Shown here: positions 45,717-55,700 of the stretch, in pieces
Position numbering within the stretch: the stretch's first letter is position 1
Layout of the letters: every line of letters starts with the position of its first letter
Assembly: GCF_014851765.1 (NCBI RefSeq)
Contig: NZ_JACVAI010000001.1
Coordinates: 496,001 to 560,000 of the forward strand
Length of the DNA: 64,000 bases
Source of the DNA: Pseudomonas sp. PDM04
Lineage (GTDB): Bacteria > Pseudomonadota > Gammaproteobacteria > Pseudomonadales > Pseudomonadaceae
Direction of reading: 5' to 3'
The notes under the pieces: model-generated
What the model saw: only the letters and a program-made list of their open reading frames with translations
Databases searched by the model: none
Told to the model about the DNA's origin: nothing
Made by a program: the position numbers and the translations under genes

Positions 45717-46702
45717 TGTTCGGTTTCTGGAAGACCTGGAAGGCCCTGGAAGCCCGGGGCATCATGGGGATCAATCGGCGCAACGCGGACTACGTGCTCA
45801 AGTACAACAAGCGCAGTCTGTACCCGATCGTCGACGACAAGATCATCACCAAGGAACGCGCAATCGCCGCCGGCATCCACGTGCCGGAGCTGTACGGCAT
45901 CATTTCCACCGAGAAGGAAATCGACAACCTCGACGACATCATCGGCGGCCGCAGCGACTTCGTGATCAAACCGGCCCAGGGCGCGGGCGGTGACGGCATC
46001 ATCGTGATCGCCGACCGCTTCGAGGGCCGCTATCGCACGGTGTCCGGCAAGATCATCAGCCATGAGGAGATCGAGCACCACGTCTCCAGCATCCTCACCG
46101 GCCTTTATTCATTGGGTGGACACCGGGATCGGGCGCTGATCGAATACCGGGTGACCCCCGACCAGATCTTCAAGAGCATCAGCTACGAAGGCGTGCCGGA
46201 TATCCGCATCATCGTGCTGATGGGCTACCCCGTGATGGCGATGCTGCGCCTGCCAACGCGCCAGTCCGGCGGCAAGGCCAACCTGCACCAGGGTGCCATC
46301 GGCGTCGGGGTCGACCTCGCCACGGGCCTGACCCTGCGCGGCACCTGGCTGAACAACATCATCACCAAGCACCCGGACACCACCAACGCGGTGGACGGCG
46401 TGCAACTGCCCTACTGGGACGGTTTCATGAAACTCGCGGCCGGCTGCTATGAGCTGTGCGGGCTGGGTTACATCGGTGTCGACATGGTGCTGGACCAGGA
46501 AAAAGGCCCCTTGATCCTCGAACTCAACGCCCGGCCAGGGCTGAACATCCAGATCGCCAACGACTGCGGGCTGACGTTGCGCACCCATGCGGTCGAAGCG
46601 CGGCTGGAGGAATTGAAGGCCCGCGGCGTGACGGAAACCGTCGAGGAACGCGTGGCGTTCGTGCAGGAAATGTTCGGCCATATTCCGCCGGTCGAGGGTT
46701 GA
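45716..46702 (+). CDS. alpha-L-glutamate ligase-like ATP-grasp protein
   Basis: Predicted 328-residue cytoplasmic ATP-grasp enzyme related to RimK. The ATP-binding loop segment is VIKPAQGAGGDGIIVIADR (about residues 82–100). The metal-binding end reads LILELNARPGLNIQIANDCG (about 263–282), where the Glu/Asn pair is typical. The substrate is unknown. Stop/start overlap with the 7TM gene and close spacing to the DUF785 gene suggest one pathway that adds an amino acid in the cytoplasm and handles the product in the periplasm; this is inference. Confidence 0.88.
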   Translation: MFGFWKTWKALEARGIMGINRRNADYVLKYNKRSLYPIVDDKIITKERAIAAGIHVPELYGIISTEKEIDNLDDIIGGRSDFVIKPAQGAGGDGIIVIADRFEGRYRTVSGKIISHEEIEHHVSSILTGLYSLGGHRDRALIEYRVTPDQIFKSISYEGVPDIRIIVLMGYPVMAMLRLPTRQSGGKANLHQGAIGVGVDLATGLTLRGTWLNNIITKHPDTTNAVDGVQLPYWDGFMKLAAGCYELCGLGYIGVDMVLDQEKGPLILELNARPGLNIQIANDCGLTLRTHAVEARLEELKARGVTETVEERVAFVQEMFGHIPPVEG

Positions 46703-46721
46703 TCCGGGACTCAATTGACAC

Positions 46722-46813
46722 CATCGCGAGCAGGCTCGCTCCCACACGTTTTGCGGTGTTGCGCAGATTGCGTTCACACCATGATTACGGTGGGAGCGAG
46801 CCTGCTCGCGATG
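46722..46813. repeat. REPIN between the ATP-grasp gene and pabB
   Basis: Inverted REP pair (46722–46745, 46790–46813). The rest of the 238-bp gap shows nothing recognisable apart from the pabB upstream region. Confidence 0.9.
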
Positions 46814-46940
46814 ACAATCGAACAGGCACCACCCCATCATCCCAGCCCCCAACCTGCCAGTCCCCGACATCCCCTCTAGGAGCAATCCGTCGAGGGGACT
46901 ACAATCGCCACCCCGCCTCGATGGCTGATCCGCCCCGCCC

Positions 46941-48278
46941 ATGTTGACCTGTTCCGTACACCCGCTGCCCTATTGCGCCGACCCCGCCCGGTACTTCGCG
47001 GCGATCCGCCATGCACCCGGTGCCGTGCTGCTCGACAGCGGCCGTCCCAGCGCCGACCGAGGTCGGTTTGACCTGCTCAGCGCCTGGCCGCTGGAAACGC
47101 TGACGGTGGCCCCCGAGGAAAGCGGCAACGATTTCCTGCAACGCCTGCGCGAAAACCTGACGCGACTCGGTGAAGCCAGCGTCCCCTTCGAACTGCCCTT
47201 TGCCGGCGGCCTGATCGGCTACCTGAGTTACGACTTCGGCCGGCACCTGGAACACCTGCCCAGTCGGGCGCAAGACGATCTGCAATTGCCCGATGCGCGC
47301 TTCGGGCTCTACAACTGGGCGTTGATCAGCGATCACCAACGGATGACCAGTCAGTTGGTCTTCCACCCTTCGCTGGACGACAGCGAACGTCAGCGCCTGG
47401 TCGTGCTGTTCGGCCAGCCGTCGGCGGATCCGGTGGAAGCCTTCGCACTCAAAGCGCCCATGCGCGCCGACCTCAGCGCCGATGATTACCGTCAGGCACT
47501 GCAACGGATCCAGCAGTACATCCAGGCCGGCGACTGCTACCAGGTGAATTTCGCCCAGCGCTTCCGCGCCGACTGCGCGGGTGATCCATGGGCCGCCTAC
47601 TGTGCGCTGCGGGCAGCCTGCCCAACGCCCTTCTCCGGTTTCCAGAGCCTGCCCGACGGCGGCGCGGTACTGAGCCTGTCGCCGGAACGCTTCGTCAGGG
47701 TCAGCGAGCGCCAGGTCGAAACCCGGCCGATCAAAGGCACGCGCCCTCGCGGCCTGAGCGCCGAACAGGATGCCGCGAACGCTGCCGAACTGCTGGCCAG
47801 CCCGAAGGATCGCGCGGAAAACCTGATGATTGTCGATTTGCTGCGCAACGACCTCGGTCGCACCTGCCGCATCGGTTCGGTGCGGGTGCCGGAGCTGTTC
47901 AGCCTGGAAAGCTATCCCAACGTGCATCATCTGGTGAGCAGCGTGACCGGGGAACTGGCGGATGACCGGGATGCCCTGGACCTGATCGCCGGCAGCTTCC
48001 CTGGGGGCTCGATCACCGGCGCGCCGAAGATCCGGGCAATGCAGATCATCGATGAACTGGAGCCGACCCGACGCGGATTGTATTGCGGCTCATTGCTGTA
48101 CCTGGACGTGCGCGGCGAGATGGACAGCTCCATCGCCATTCGCAGCCTGCTGGTCAAGGATGGGCAGGTGTGTTGCTGGGGCGGCGGCGGGATCGTCGCG
48201 GATTCGCAGTGGCAGGCCGAGTATCAGGAATCGATCACCAAGGTGAAAGTGCTGCTCGATACCCTGCAGAACCTGTAG
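46941..48278 (+). CDS. pabB: aminodeoxychorismate synthase component I
   Basis: Predicted 445-residue chorismate-using enzyme that, with the glutamine amidotransferase PabA, makes 4-amino-4-deoxychorismate for folate. Conserved motifs are QAGDCYQVNFAQRF (about 192–205), the KGTRPRG segment (about 264–270), AENLMIVDLLRNDLGR (about 292–307) and GSITGAPKIRAMQIIDELE (about 354–372). The last codon lies inside a 32-bp perfect palindrome. Confidence 0.95.
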   Translation: MLTCSVHPLPYCADPARYFAAIRHAPGAVLLDSGRPSADRGRFDLLSAWPLETLTVAPEESGNDFLQRLRENLTRLGEASVPFELPFAGGLIGYLSYDFGRHLEHLPSRAQDDLQLPDARFGLYNWALISDHQRMTSQLVFHPSLDDSERQRLVVLFGQPSADPVEAFALKAPMRADLSADDYRQALQRIQQYIQAGDCYQVNFAQRFRADCAGDPWAAYCALRAACPTPFSGFQSLPDGGAVLSLSPERFVRVSERQVETRPIKGTRPRGLSAEQDAANAAELLASPKDRAENLMIVDLLRNDLGRTCRIGSVRVPELFSLESYPNVHHLVSSVTGELADDRDALDLIAGSFPGGSITGAPKIRAMQIIDELEPTRRGLYCGSLLYLDVRGEMDSSIAIRSLLVKDGQVCCWGGGGIVADSQWQAEYQESITKVKVLLDTLQNL

Positions 48279-48303
48279 GCGCGAGCATGCTCGCGCCTAC
48301 AGG
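48272..48303. repeat. perfect 32-bp palindrome at the pabB/thrH convergence
   Basis: Two 16-base arms meet at CGAGCATGCTCG and end in CCTGTAGGCG/CGCCTACAGG. It contains the pabB stop codon TAG and ends eight bases from the thrH stop. It is related to the REP family (TGTAGG…GCGAG) and could serve as a bidirectional terminator for the converging genes, although no clear T run is present. Confidence 0.88.
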
Positions 48304-48311
48304 CCTGGCGT

Positions 48312-48929
48312 TTAAAGGGTCAAGGCCCGGTTCGACGCCTTGATGAACGCCTGCTTCAAGTCCTCAAAGGTGTGCACCGCCGGGAACTGCGGGAACTCGC
48401 GAATCACGTTGTCTGGCGCGTGGAACAGAATCCCCGCGTCCGCCTCGCCCAGCATCGTGGTGTCGTTGTAGGAATCCCCGGCAGCGATCACCCGGTAGTA
48501 AAGGCTCTTGAACGCCAAAACCGACTGACGCTTCGGATCTTTCTGACGCAACTGATAGCTCGTCACCCGCCCGGTGTCGTCAGTGATCAGACGATGACAA
48601 AGCAACGTCGGAAACCCCAGCTGGCGCATCAGCGGTTGCGAGAATTCGTAGAAGGTGTCAGACAGGATCACCACCTGAAAGCGTTCGCGCAGCCAGTCGA
48701 CAAACTCGATGGCACCGTCCAGGGGCTTGAGCGTGGCGATCACTTCCTGGATATCGGTCAGTTTCAGGCCATGCTCGTCGAGAATCCGCAGGCGCTGTTT
48801 CATCAACACGTCGTAGTCGGGAATGTCCCGGGTGGTGGCCCTGAGGGATTCGATCCCGGTTTTTTCGGCGAAGGCGATCCAGATTTCCGGGACCAGCACA
48901 CCTTCAAGATCCAGACAGGCAATTTCCAC
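48312..48929 (-). CDS. thrH: phosphoserine phosphatase/homoserine phosphotransferase ThrH
   Basis: Predicted 205-residue HAD-superfamily enzyme, using phosphoserine as phosphate donor to homoserine or hydrolysing it. Motif I is unusual in carrying DLEGVL in place of DxDxT (ACLDLEGVLVPE). Motif II is VILSDTFYEF, and the Asp pair of motif IV is in AAGDSYNDTTML. A GTG start at 48929, preceded by GGGGTG, gives the standard VEIACLDLEG N-terminus and a length of 205. An ATG four codons upstream lacks a ribosome binding site. Confidence 0.94.
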   Translation of the reverse strand: MEIACLDLEGVLVPEIWIAFAEKTGIESLRATTRDIPDYDVLMKQRLRILDEHGLKLTDIQEVIATLKPLDGAIEFVDWLRERFQVVILSDTFYEFSQPLMRQLGFPTLLCHRLITDDTGRVTSYQLRQKDPKRQSVLAFKSLYYRVIAAGDSYNDTTMLGEADAGILFHAPDNVIREFPQFPAVHTFEDLKQAFIKASNRALTL

Positions 48930-49101
48930 AAGGCACCCCATTGGTATTGATTATTGAGTCGAGCGAACAAAAAGACCGCCGAACTCTAGCTGCTCGAACC
49001 GACCTGCGCAACGCAGAGGGCGCGCCAGCCGCGGCAGGATTTTGTTACCATCAGCCCCATATAGAGCGCCCAGCGCCACCGACCTGTAGGAAGCCGCCCT
49101 G

Positions 49102-49842
49102 ATGAGCCCAACGTTCGACGTCGTGGAACTCGCCACGACTTATGCCAACAAATCCGCCCAGGACATCCTGAAGCTGGCGTTCGCCGAGTTCGGCGACGAC
49201 CTGTGGATATCGTTCAGCGGTGCCGAAGACGTGGTGCTGGTGGACATGGCCTGGAAGTTGAACAAGAACGTCAAAGTGTTCAGCCTCGACACCGGCCGCT
49301 TGCACCCCGAGACCTACCGCTTCATCGACCAGGTGCGCGAGCACTACAAGATCGACATCGAACTGGTGTCGCCGGACTACACGAAACTTGAACCCTTCGT
49401 GAAGGAAAAAGGCCTGTTCAGCTTCTACAAGGATGGCCATGGCGAATGCTGCGGCATCCGCAAGATCGAGCCGCTGCGTCGCAAGCTGTCCGGCGTGAAG
49501 GCCTGGGCCACCGGCCAGCGCCGGGACCAGAGCCCGGGCACCCGCAGCGCCGTCGCGGTGATGGAAATCGACACCGCGTTCTCCACCCCGGAACGCACCC
49601 TGTACAAATTCAACCCGCTGGCACAAATGACCAGCGAAGAGATCTGGGGCTACATCCGCATGCTCGAACTGCCCTACAACAGCCTGCATGAGCGCGGCTT
49701 CATCAGCATCGGCTGCGAACCCTGCACCCGCCCGGTGCTGCCAAACCAGCACGAGCGCGAAGGTCGCTGGTGGTGGGAAGAAGCCACGCAGAAAGAATGC
49801 GGGCTGCATGCAGGGAATATCATCAGCAAGTCCAAGGCGTAA
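49102..49842 (+). CDS. cysH: adenylylsulfate (APS) reductase, Fe-S type
   Basis: Predicted 246-residue enzyme reducing activated sulfate to sulfite. The iron-sulfur cysteine pairs are visible in [11 protein letters not shown] (about 114–124) and GCEPCTRP (about 205–212), which place it in the APS-using branch rather than the PAPS-using one. The catalytic cysteine is in ECGLH near the C-terminus. The PP-loop begins [13 protein letters not shown]. It is not in an operon here; thrH is divergent upstream. Confidence 0.95.
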   Translation: MSPTFDVVELATTYANKSAQDILKLAFAEFGDDLWISFSGAEDVVLVDMAWKLNKNVKVFSLDTGRLHPETYRFIDQVREHYKIDIELVSPDYTKLEPFVKEKGLFSFYKDGHGECCGIRKIEPLRRKLSGVKAWATGQRRDQSPGTRSAVAVMEIDTAFSTPERTLYKFNPLAQMTSEEIWGYIRMLELPYNSLHERGFISIGCEPCTRPVLPNQHEREGRWWWEEATQKECGLHAGNIISKSKA

Positions 49843-49884
49843 CCCGGCTCAGACGCCCCGTGGGACCAGGCCTGCTTCGGGTTC

Positions 49885-49907
49885 TTCGCGAGCAGGCTCG
49901 CTCCCAC
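49885..49907 (-). repeat. single REP between cysH and the LysR gene
   Basis: Standard core in CGCGAGCAGGCTCGCTCCC orientation, placed in a convergent gene junction. Confidence 0.85.
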
Positions 49908-49918
49908 GACAAGCGAGC

Positions 49919-50842
49919 TCAAACCGCGCTGAACCTCGCGCCCAGCCCCTGTTGTGCAAACTGTTCGATCACGAAATCCACGAACGCGCGGGTCTTGCCC
50001 GGCAACAGCTTGTGTTCGGCGTAGTAAATGGAAATGTTGCCATCGTCGACATACCAGTCCGGCAACACCCGCTGCAGGCTCCCCGCGTCCAGGTAACCGA
50101 CGGCAAACGGCATGCTCACCAGGGCAATGCCCAGGCCTTGCGCGGCCGTGGCGCAAGCCGCCTCGGAATCGCTCATGGTCATCCGCACTTCCAGCGTCAG
50201 GGGGCTGTGTTGCTGGGTGCGACTGGTCAATTGCCACGACCTGACGCGTCCCGTTTGCGGCGAGCGAATCAGGATGCCGTCGTGGTGCCTGAGGTCATCC
50301 GGCGTGGCAATCGCTGCATGGCTGGCCAGATAGTCCGCTGACGCCACCAGTACCCGATGCGCAGGCGTCAACTTGCGCGCCACCACCCCTTGCGGCAGCT
50401 CGAAACCGCCGCCAATCGCCGCATCGAACCCCTGGGCAATCAGGTCGACCTGCCGGTTATCGAAATGCCAGTCCGGGTTGATCGCGGGAAACCGCCGCAG
50501 GAACTCGCCCAGCAGTGGCACGATGTACAGACGCCCGAACACCGTGCCCATGCTGACTTTCAGGGTTCCCGCCGGCCGCCCTTCCGCACTCGCGAGGTTG
50601 GCCACTGCATTCTGGATGGTGAGCAGGCTGGAACTGACTTCGCCGAGAAACAGCTGACCGGCCTCGGTCAACGTCAAGCTGCGGGTGCTGCGCTGGAACA
50701 GACGCACACCGAGCCGCGCCTCGAGTTTGGCCACGCTCTTGCCGACCGCTGCCGGTGTCAGGCTCAACCGCCGCGCCGCCTCGGCAAAACTGCCGACCTC
50801 GGCACTGCGCACAAAGCATTCGATACTGCTGAAGGTTTCCAT
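49919..50842 (-). CDS. LysR-family transcriptional regulator
   Basis: Predicted 307-residue regulator of the CrgA-like LysR branch. The N-terminal helix-turn-helix (SFAEAARRLSLTPAAVGKSV, about 19–38) is followed by an effector-binding domain (about 90–300). It is divergent from the short-chain dehydrogenase gene with 125 bp between, and is therefore the likely regulator of that gene. A start at 50842 (METFSS) is preferred over a GTG three codons upstream. Confidence 0.92.
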   Translation of the reverse strand: METFSSIECFVRSAEVGSFAEAARRLSLTPAAVGKSVAKLEARLGVRLFQRSTRSLTLTEAGQLFLGEVSSSLLTIQNAVANLASAEGRPAGTLKVSMGTVFGRLYIVPLLGEFLRRFPAINPDWHFDNRQVDLIAQGFDAAIGGGFELPQGVVARKLTPAHRVLVASADYLASHAAIATPDDLRHHDGILIRSPQTGRVRSWQLTSRTQQHSPLTLEVRMTMSDSEAACATAAQGLGIALVSMPFAVGYLDAGSLQRVLPDWYVDDGNISIYYAEHKLLPGKTRAFVDFVIEQFAQQGLGARFSAV

Positions 50843-50967
50843 AGGCGCCACTATAAACTTTTGGTTTACACAGACTATCGCAATTACCGGCTACTCAGCC
50901 GGTAATACGCAATCGATACTAGGCTCCATCAACCGAGACATTTCGCCTCGGGACTTTGGAGATCGAT

Positions 50968-51714
50968 ATGAGTACCCAGAACCTCAGCGGCAAAGTGGCT
51001 TTGATCCAGGGCGGTTCGCGCGGCATCGGCGCCGCCATCGTCAAGCGGCTGGCCGCTGAAGGCGCGACCGTGGCCTTCACCTACGTCAGCTCCACGGCCA
51101 AAGCCGAAGCCCTGCAAAACAGCATCACCGGCAATGGCGGCAAGGCGCTGGCGATCAAGGCTGACAGCGCCGACGCCGAAGCGATTCGCAACGCCGTCAC
51201 GACCACGGTAGAAGCCTTTGGTCGCCTGGACATCCTGGTCAACAACGCTGGCGTGCTGGCCATCGCCCCCCTGGAAGACTTCAAACTCGAAGATTTCGAC
51301 CAGACCCTGGCCATCAACGTGCGCAGCGTCTTCATCGCCACCCAGGCCGCCGCGAAACACATGACCGAAGGCGGTCGTGTCATCAACATCGGCAGCACCA
51401 ACGCCGACCGCATGCCCTTCGGCGGTGGTGGCCCGTACGCCATGAGCAAGGCGGCGCTCGTTGGTCTGACCAAAGGCCTGTCCCGCGATCTCGGCCCGCG
51501 CGGCATCACCATCAACAACGTGCAGCCAGGCCCGGTCGACACCGACATGAACCCCGCCAGCGGTGACTTCGCCGACAGCCTGATTCCCCTGATGGCGGTA
51601 GGCCGTTACGGCACGGCAGATGAAATCGCCAGCTTCGTCGCCTACCTGGCGGGCCCGGAAGCCGGCTACATCACCGGCGCGAGCCTGACCATCGACGGTG
51701 GCTTCGGCGCCTGA
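50968..51714 (+). CDS. short-chain dehydrogenase/reductase
   Basis: Predicted 248-residue classical SDR. The cofactor motif is GGSRGIG (residues 15–21), the structural motif NNAGV (about 91–95), and the catalytic residues are Ser in INIGST and Tyr/Lys in YAMSK. The C-terminus ends GASLTIDGGFGA. The substrate is not deducible. It is divergent from a LysR gene, a frequent pair in pseudomonads. Confidence 0.93.
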   Translation: MSTQNLSGKVALIQGGSRGIGAAIVKRLAAEGATVAFTYVSSTAKAEALQNSITGNGGKALAIKADSADAEAIRNAVTTTVEAFGRLDILVNNAGVLAIAPLEDFKLEDFDQTLAINVRSVFIATQAAAKHMTEGGRVINIGSTNADRMPFGGGGPYAMSKAALVGLTKGLSRDLGPRGITINNVQPGPVDTDMNPASGDFADSLIPLMAVGRYGTADEIASFVAYLAGPEAGYITGASLTIDGGFGA

Positions 51715-51728
51715 TCAACGACGGTCAA

Positions 51729-51760
51729 CCTGTGGGAGCGGGGTTGCTCGCTCCCACAGG
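51729..51760. repeat. palindromic REP-like hairpin after the SDR gene
   Basis: CCTGTGGGAGCG and GCTCCCACAGG arms around a short GGGTTGCT centre. It lies between two converging genes and may act as a bidirectional terminator. Confidence 0.75.
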
Positions 51761-51762
51761 GT

Positions 51763-52458
51763 CTATGACCAGTCGAGCGCCGGCAATCCATAAGCACCGG
51801 GGGTAAAGGCTTTCAGCGTACGAAGAATGCCATCGGCGTGCGCGTATTTTTCGTCAGCCATCGCGGCATCGGGAATCGCAATCGCAGTCATGCCTGCCGC
51901 TTTTGCCGCCGTGACACCGAACGGCGAATCCTCGAACACCAGGCAATCCTCAGGCGCCACACCCAGGCGCCGCGCCGCCGTGAGAAAAATGTCCGGCGCC
52001 GGTTTGGCCGCGCCGACCTCCGGGTCATCGGCCGTCACGATGAAATCGAACAGCGCGAACCAGTCACGGTGCAACGTGGTTTTCTGGCCGAACGATTGAC
52101 GCGAAGAGCTGGTGCCCACCGCAATCGGAACCTGGTTGGCCTTCAAGTGCCGCACCAGCTCCTGGGCGCCGGGCATGGCCAGTGCGGTCGGAAAACGTTC
52201 GCGCATCAACGGTTCGCGAATCTCCAGGAATTCCTCGGCGCTGATGGGCAACGCCAGCGCCTCGACCACATACCGCGCCAGATCGCCCGCGCCCCGGCCG
52301 ATGATGTTCTGTTTGTGGCTCCAATCGAAGGTTCGGCCGTAACGCCCGGCAATAATGGACGTGACCTCGGTGTAAATGCCTTCGGTGTCCAGCAGCAAGC
52401 CATCCATGTCGAAAATAACGGCCTTGATCGGGCCGAACTCTTTCAGTGGTGCATTCAT
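51763..52458 (-). CDS. HAD-superfamily phosphatase
   Basis: Predicted 231-residue phosphatase of the beta-phosphoglucomutase/GPP-like HAD group. Motif I is VIFDMDGLLLDTEG (about 14–27), motif II lies in VGTSSSRQ, and motif IV is VFEDSPFGVTAAKAAGM (about 170–186). The substrate is unknown. The start at 52458 (MNAPLKE) is chosen because upstream extension has atypical composition. The 259-bp gap to the rhs gene shows nothing recognisable. Confidence 0.9.
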   Translation of the reverse strand: MNAPLKEFGPIKAVIFDMDGLLLDTEGIYTEVTSIIAGRYGRTFDWSHKQNIIGRGAGDLARYVVEALALPISAEEFLEIREPLMRERFPTALAMPGAQELVRHLKANQVPIAVGTSSSRQSFGQKTTLHRDWFALFDFIVTADDPEVGAAKPAPDIFLTAARRLGVAPEDCLVFEDSPFGVTAAKAAGMTAIAIPDAAMADEKYAHADGILRTLKAFTPGAYGLPALDWS

Positions 52459-52717
52459 CGCATCTGATCCGTTTTCAATGGCGCCCTGACCGGCCCGGGC
52501 AGACCGGTTCGCGATTGGATTAAAGGTTTCAGCAGCATAACGAGCGCAGCCGACCAGGGGCAACGGACAATCTGCCGACGGCGCAAAAAACCGCGCTCAG
52601 CCACTGACCACGATTTAGCGATTCGGCCTACATCAAACACCTCCTTTCCCGACTTCTTTCCCTTTTGATCCCCCTCACAGTCTCGCGATCCAAATCGATC
52701 AGCGCGAGGGACTGCGA

Positions 52718-55700
52718 ATGTTCAACCCTGACAAGGTCCTGGCCTTGAACAACGCCATCGGCCTGCTCGTGGTCGCTGCCATGGACCCCGAGCAGCCGGA
52801 CGTCGACTCCTTGATCGGGGATTTCCGCCTCTGTCTCAACGAATACGAGGCCTGGGCAGAAAACTTCTGGACCGGCTGGGCGCTGGACGTCGAGCAAGTG
52901 TTCAAGGTCGGCAACGATGTTCGCCTGAGCACACCGATGGACTCCCGCGCCCCGGTCAGCTCGACACTGGCCACCTGCCCGGCCAGCGGCCCCCTGACCC
53001 TGGTGCATATGTTCGAAGCCGCGCGTTTCGTGCCGATCGGCGACACCCCGGTGATGCTTGAACCCCTGCTCGCGCAAGACGGCGAACCGACCTTTGGCAA
53101 GCCGGTCCACAAAACCATCGGTCCCAGCGGCATTCTGGAAATCCCGGATTGCTGGCGTGGCCAGCGTTATCGCATCACCTTCTTTCCCAACGTAACCGAC
53201 GCTCACGTCAAAGCGCTTTACGCCTCTTATGAAGGCGTGGTCAACGACCTCGAGCGATGGTTACGCAACGAATGGACCACCGAGTTTCAAGGGTTGTGGG
53301 CCGGTTTTTCCGAGGCGGACTTCAGCGAGCGCTACAGCCTGCTGCAACAGGCCGATTGGCGTGGCCTCGAAAACGCACTGCACGGCTTATGGGATGACGT
53401 AAAGCAGGTGTTCGCCTTGATGGCAGACCTGCAGGCCAACAGCGAAAAACTCCTCGAATACCTGACCGAAGCCGAGCTGCAGATGCTGCTCGACGCGTCG
53501 ACCGAAGCCATCGCCAACCTGCTGCTGTTGCTCAGCGACGAGCCGCTGATGTTCATTCATCTCGCAGCCTTCACCACCTGGCTGCGCCTGCTGCCGCCGC
53601 AGTACGCCGCCGAAGTCGTGGCGGAAATTCGCACCCAGGTACTGATCGGCTTCCTGCTGGCCTGCCTCACCGGGCCTGCGGGCCTGAAGGTCGGAGTGAG
53701 CGCCAGGGTGCTGGGCCGGATCAAGTCCGGACGCGCCCGCCGATGGCTGGCGGCGGCGAGCCTGCGCCTGGGCGACCTAGTGAATCACTCCGGGCTGGAC
53801 TCTCACGCCAGCGCACTCAAACCACTGATGATCAATGCCCGCAACGCGTCGCTCAAACCGGCACCGGCGGTTGCGATGCACATCACCACGCCGGCATCAG
53901 CGCCACTGCTGGTCAACAACCCACTGGCGATCGCGCGCAACAAGTCCGAAGCCCGCACTCGCCTGAGTCGCCAGGAACACCGCGACGACGCCCCGGCCCC
54001 GGCGACAAACCCGAACGGCGCCCCTGTCGACTCAGCAGACAACACTCTGACCAACGGCTGCCCGGTGTCGATGGTCACCGGCGAAGAACTGTTGACCCTG
54101 ACCGATGGTGCGCTGGATGGGTTGTTGTGGTTCGAATTCATCCGCGTGTACCGCACCAGCGCCGTCGAGCTCGATAACGGCCTTGGATTTGGCTGGAGCC
54201 ACTCCCTGGCGCATCGGTTGGAAATCGACGGCGACACGGTCACCTGGGTCGATCATGAAAACCGCCGCATTCCTTTTCCGCTGCCGGACCGGACGCGGCC
54301 GGTCATTCACAACAGCCTGTCGCGGGCGGCGATTTATCTGGGGGATGAGCCTGAGGAACTGGTCCTTTCCCTGACGGGCGAAACCCCACGTTTCTACCAC
54401 TTCAAGACAGGACGCCTGACAGCCATCAGCGATGCCTACGGCAATCGTCTGACGGTGCAACGCGACAGATCCGACAGGATCATGCGCCTCGACAACGGCG
54501 CCGGGCGTTCGCTGCGCTTGCGCTATGAACGCCGCCACCTCGCCGCCGTCGAGTACCAGAGCTTTCACCCCGCCGACACGCTGGAGCAAGCCTGGCGCAC
54601 CGAGCAGACACTGGTCGTCTACCGCTACGACGCCTGCCACCGCCTGATCGAAGCGACCAATGCCCTGGGCGAAAGCGAGCGCTACGACTACGACGACCAA
54701 CACGTCATCCTGCAACGGCAACTGGCGGGCGGTGCAAGTTTTTTCTGGGAGTGGGAAAAGTCCGGCAAGGCTGTGCGCTGCATCCGGCACTGGGCGTCGT
54801 TCACGCAAATGGATACGCGCTATGCCTGGGATGACAACGGCGGTGTGCAGGTCAGGAGCATCGACGGCAGCGAAGCGGTGTACCGGCACGATCATCAGGC
54901 ACGGCTGGTGCGACGCGTTGAGCCGGACGGCGCTGAATACCTCAAGACCTATGACGACCAGGGCCGGTTGGTGGCCGAGAAGAACCCGCTGGGGGCGATC
55001 ACCCGATACAGCCATGACGAAATGGGTCGGCTGGTTGCCCTGATCCCGCCCGAGGGCGAGCCAACATCCTACGAATACCGTAACGGATTCCTGCACGCAC
55101 GAACCCAAGGCAACGCGCGGTGGACATACCAGCGCAATGCCCAGGGCGATGTCACCCAAGCGACCGATCCCGACGGGCATGTCACCCGCCATTACTACGA
55201 CGCCAAGGGTCGGCTGCTGTCGAGCCGATTTCCGGATAACAGCCGGCATACCTACGTCCGCAATGCCCTTGGGCAATTGATCGAGGAGACGCTGCCGAAC
55301 GGTGGTCAACGGAGTTTTTCCTACGACGCATTAGGCCGACGGACGACCCTGCAGGATGAACACGGCGCCGTCACCCATTACACGTGGGACGCCACTGGAC
55401 GACTGCTGCAGACGACCTTGCCCACAGGCGCCAGTCGCGCCTTCAGCTACAACGCCTACGGCAAAGTCACCGCCGTACGCGACGAACTGGGCCGCGTCAC
55501 GCGCTACGAATACCTCGACGACCTGCACCTGATCAGCCGGCGGATCAATCCCGACGGTACCCAGCTGCGTTATCGCTACGACAACGCGCGATTGTTACTC
55601 ACGGAAATCGAAAATGAATCCGGGGAACAGTATCGGCTGGATTACACGCCAAGCGGATTGGTCCGTCAGGAAACCGGATTCGATGGCCGCCGCACTGCGT

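Noticed and set aside
49102..49842. PAPS reductase rather than APS reductase
   Set aside because: The two cysteine pairs for a [4Fe-4S] cluster are present, which marks the APS-using branch.
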